Below are positions 12,623 to 13,608 of a stretch of DNA of 13,608 nt, in pieces; the stretch's first letter is position 1, and each line of letters starts with the position of its first letter. The notes under the pieces were generated by a model. It did not search any database and was not told the DNA's origin. It saw only the letters and a list, made by a program, of their open reading frames with translations. Location: positions 1 through 13,608 of the forward strand of contig CBCOYO010000095.1 of the NCBI GenBank assembly GCA_965114465.1. Direction: 5' to 3'. A program made the translations under genes and the position numbers. Origin of the DNA: COE1 sp965114465. Lineage in GTDB: Bacteria; Bacillota; Clostridia; Lachnospirales; Lachnospiraceae.

Positions 12623-13608
12623 ATGGATAAAAAATGGAGCATTATGGATAAGAAGGACGTAAGCGACAAATGCTGTCAGATGGAAAACGCCATTTGGAAT
12701 ATATTCCAGTCGCCGAGCAGTTGGATTAATGGAATGAATGGGTTTATCCGTTTGGTAAGTATGGACGGAACATGGTATCATCACAGGGCAACAGATGTGT
12801 TTATTCCAATGACCCAAAATTATATTAATCGGTTTTATCGGCTGGATACCAGACCTGAAAGAGGCGCAATTCGCGTTCGCTCTGGAACAGTATATTGGGA
12901 TTATTTGAATCAGGAGGAAGCACTGCAAATTCTTCCAAATCTTCCAACCTCCAATCTGCCGAATGCTCAAGAAGCTGCCGGATTAGGAGAACGATGCCGG
13001 AATAAAAAGATTTTCTTAAAAGATGGCACGGTTTATGATATGGATAAAAAAATTATTCGTCCGCTTCAGTGGAATGAAGAGGGAAGTATCCTGCAAATTT
13101 GCCATTTTGAGGATAAGCATAAAAGAAATAATGCAGTATTGTGGCATTATGATATCTATTTATGGGCAAAGGCAGGTGTGATTCCTTCAGTACTGTACGC
13201 TTCAAGAGAATGCTGGAATACCATGCAGTTTCTAGTTGATAATTTTAATAAAATAGATTTTGATGATTTCCTATCTTTAAGTGGAATGGATGAATCGGCA
13301 GTTGTAGAGCCGGAAACAGAATTGCAGGAGGAAATAGTAGAGTCAGAGAATAAGCAAGCTCCTGAGCCGATACAGTCAAAGCAAATTAAAACAGTGGAAG
13401 AATCAAAGGACGAGCAAGCCGCTGAACCAATCCAGCCCGCCCCAATAAAAACAGTGGAAGAATCAAATAATGAGCAAGCCGCTGAATCAATACAGCCCGC
13501 CCCAATAAAAACAGTGGAAGAATCAAATAATGAGCAAGCTGCCGAGCCAATCCAGTCCGCTCCAATAAAAACAGTGGAAGAAACAAAGAACGAGCAAGCC
13601 GCTGAACC
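12623..13608 (+). CDS. Unrecognised protein with 20-residue C-terminal repeats (partial, runs off the window)
   Basis: An open frame of 328 codons with no stop before the window edge. I do not recognise it. Residues 1 to about 220 look like a globular, Trp/Tyr-rich domain (WNIFQSP, WYHHRATDVF, YWDYLNQEEA, LWHYDIYLWAKAG). From about 225 the sequence becomes acidic, and from 241 it is a tandem array of 20-residue units of the type EQAAEPIQPAPIKTVEESNN: four full units and part of a fifth. No signal peptide or membrane helix is seen, so it is probably cytoplasmic. ATG 12623 is chosen because GAGAGGA lies just upstream; an in-frame ATG at 12611 adds four residues. Same strand as the GrpE-like gene 76 bp upstream, so the two may be one unit. 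Confidence 0.8.
   Translation, partial: MDKKWSIMDKKDVSDKCCQMENAIWNIFQSPSSWINGMNGFIRLVSMDGTWYHHRATDVFIPMTQNYINRFYRLDTRPERGAIRVRSGTVYWDYLNQEEALQILPNLPTSNLPNAQEAAGLGERCRNKKIFLKDGTVYDMDKKIIRPLQWNEEGSILQICHFEDKHKRNNAVLWHYDIYLWAKAGVIPSVLYASRECWNTMQFLVDNFNKIDFDDFLSLSGMDESAVVEPETELQEEIVESENKQAPEPIQSKQIKTVEESKDEQAAEPIQPAPIKTVEESNNEQAAESIQPAPIKTVEESNNEQAAEPIQSAPIKTVEETKNEQAAE
13343..13608 (+). repeat. 60-bp in-frame tandem repeat
   Basis: Units begin at 13343, 13403, 13463, 13523 and 13583. The core ATAAAAACAGTGGAAGAA is identical in units two to four. The first unit is the most diverged and the inner ones the most alike, as expected for recent expansion by slippage or unequal exchange. The array continues past the window. 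Confidence 0.95.

Noticed and set aside
12575..12970. 131-residue open frame on the minus strand
   Set aside because: Antisense to the start of the unrecognised repeat protein, which has a ribosome binding site, plausible codon use and a much longer frame.
13386..13586. Leu-rich repetitive open frame on the minus strand
   Set aside because: It is the complement of the 60-bp in-frame repeat of the plus-strand gene, whose frame is open for 328 codons and has codon structure and a start.
13343..13608. CRISPR-like regular repeats
   Set aside because: The 60-bp units are contiguous, in frame and without spacers; they encode a protein repeat.

Overview
The window looks like chromosome of a low-to-mid GC anaerobic Firmicute (Bacillota, probably Clostridia or a relative). 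The reasons are strong AGGAGG-type ribosome binding sites, good sigma-A-like promoters, a two-subunit oxygen-sensitive indolepyruvate:ferredoxin oxidoreductase, a cytoplasmic GH13 maltodextrin enzyme, and a YtrA-type GntR/ABC cassette. I cannot name the species. No rRNA, tRNA, CRISPR array or transposase gene is visible.

Layout. 1-245: a 14-bp triplet repeat and a 98-bp hairpin element that probably also ends the amylase transcript. 246-2027 (minus): GH13 amylase-family enzyme with an unusual Pro/Ala/Thr-rich linker and a small C-terminal helical domain. 2028-2406: amylase promoter, copy 1 of a 70-bp structured repeat, and a hairpin terminator. 2407-4752 (minus): iorA-iorB operon. 4753-5194: plus-strand promoter, repeat copy 2 and a duplicated 36-bp segment in the leader of the next gene. 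5195-6881 (plus): two tRNA-modification-type enzymes, a TtcA-family PP-loop protein and TcdA. 6796-8681 (minus): a translationally coupled IbrA-like (PAPS reductase/DUF3440) and IbrB-like (ParB/Srx fold) pair whose 3' end overlaps tcdA. 8682-9071: divergent promoters. 9072-11345 (plus): gntR, ABC ATPase, ABC-2 permease and a DUF3592-like membrane protein. 11346-11796: a truncated start of a further gene cut by a second copy of the 98-bp hairpin element, then repeat copies 3 and 4 and a perfect 11-bp inverted repeat. 11797-12546 (plus): coiled-coil protein with a GrpE-like C-terminus. 12623 to the window end (plus): an unrecognised protein with a 20-residue tandem repeat, running off the edge.

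How the parts work together. IorAB oxidises aryl pyruvates from aromatic amino acids and reduces ferredoxin. TtcA-like and TcdA both probably act on tRNA. The GntR protein probably represses its own ABC operon, which by family is linked to envelope stress or antibiotic response. The IbrAB pair is the most accessory-looking coding module. The strongest unexplained signal is non-coding: four intergenic copies of a repeat, each exactly 70 bp, in two sequence versions. Their arms differ by paired changes that keep the hairpin, and one copy is a mosaic that keeps its stem by wobble pairs. In three copies a second, different hairpin lies directly upstream; in the fourth that place is taken by the 98-bp element.
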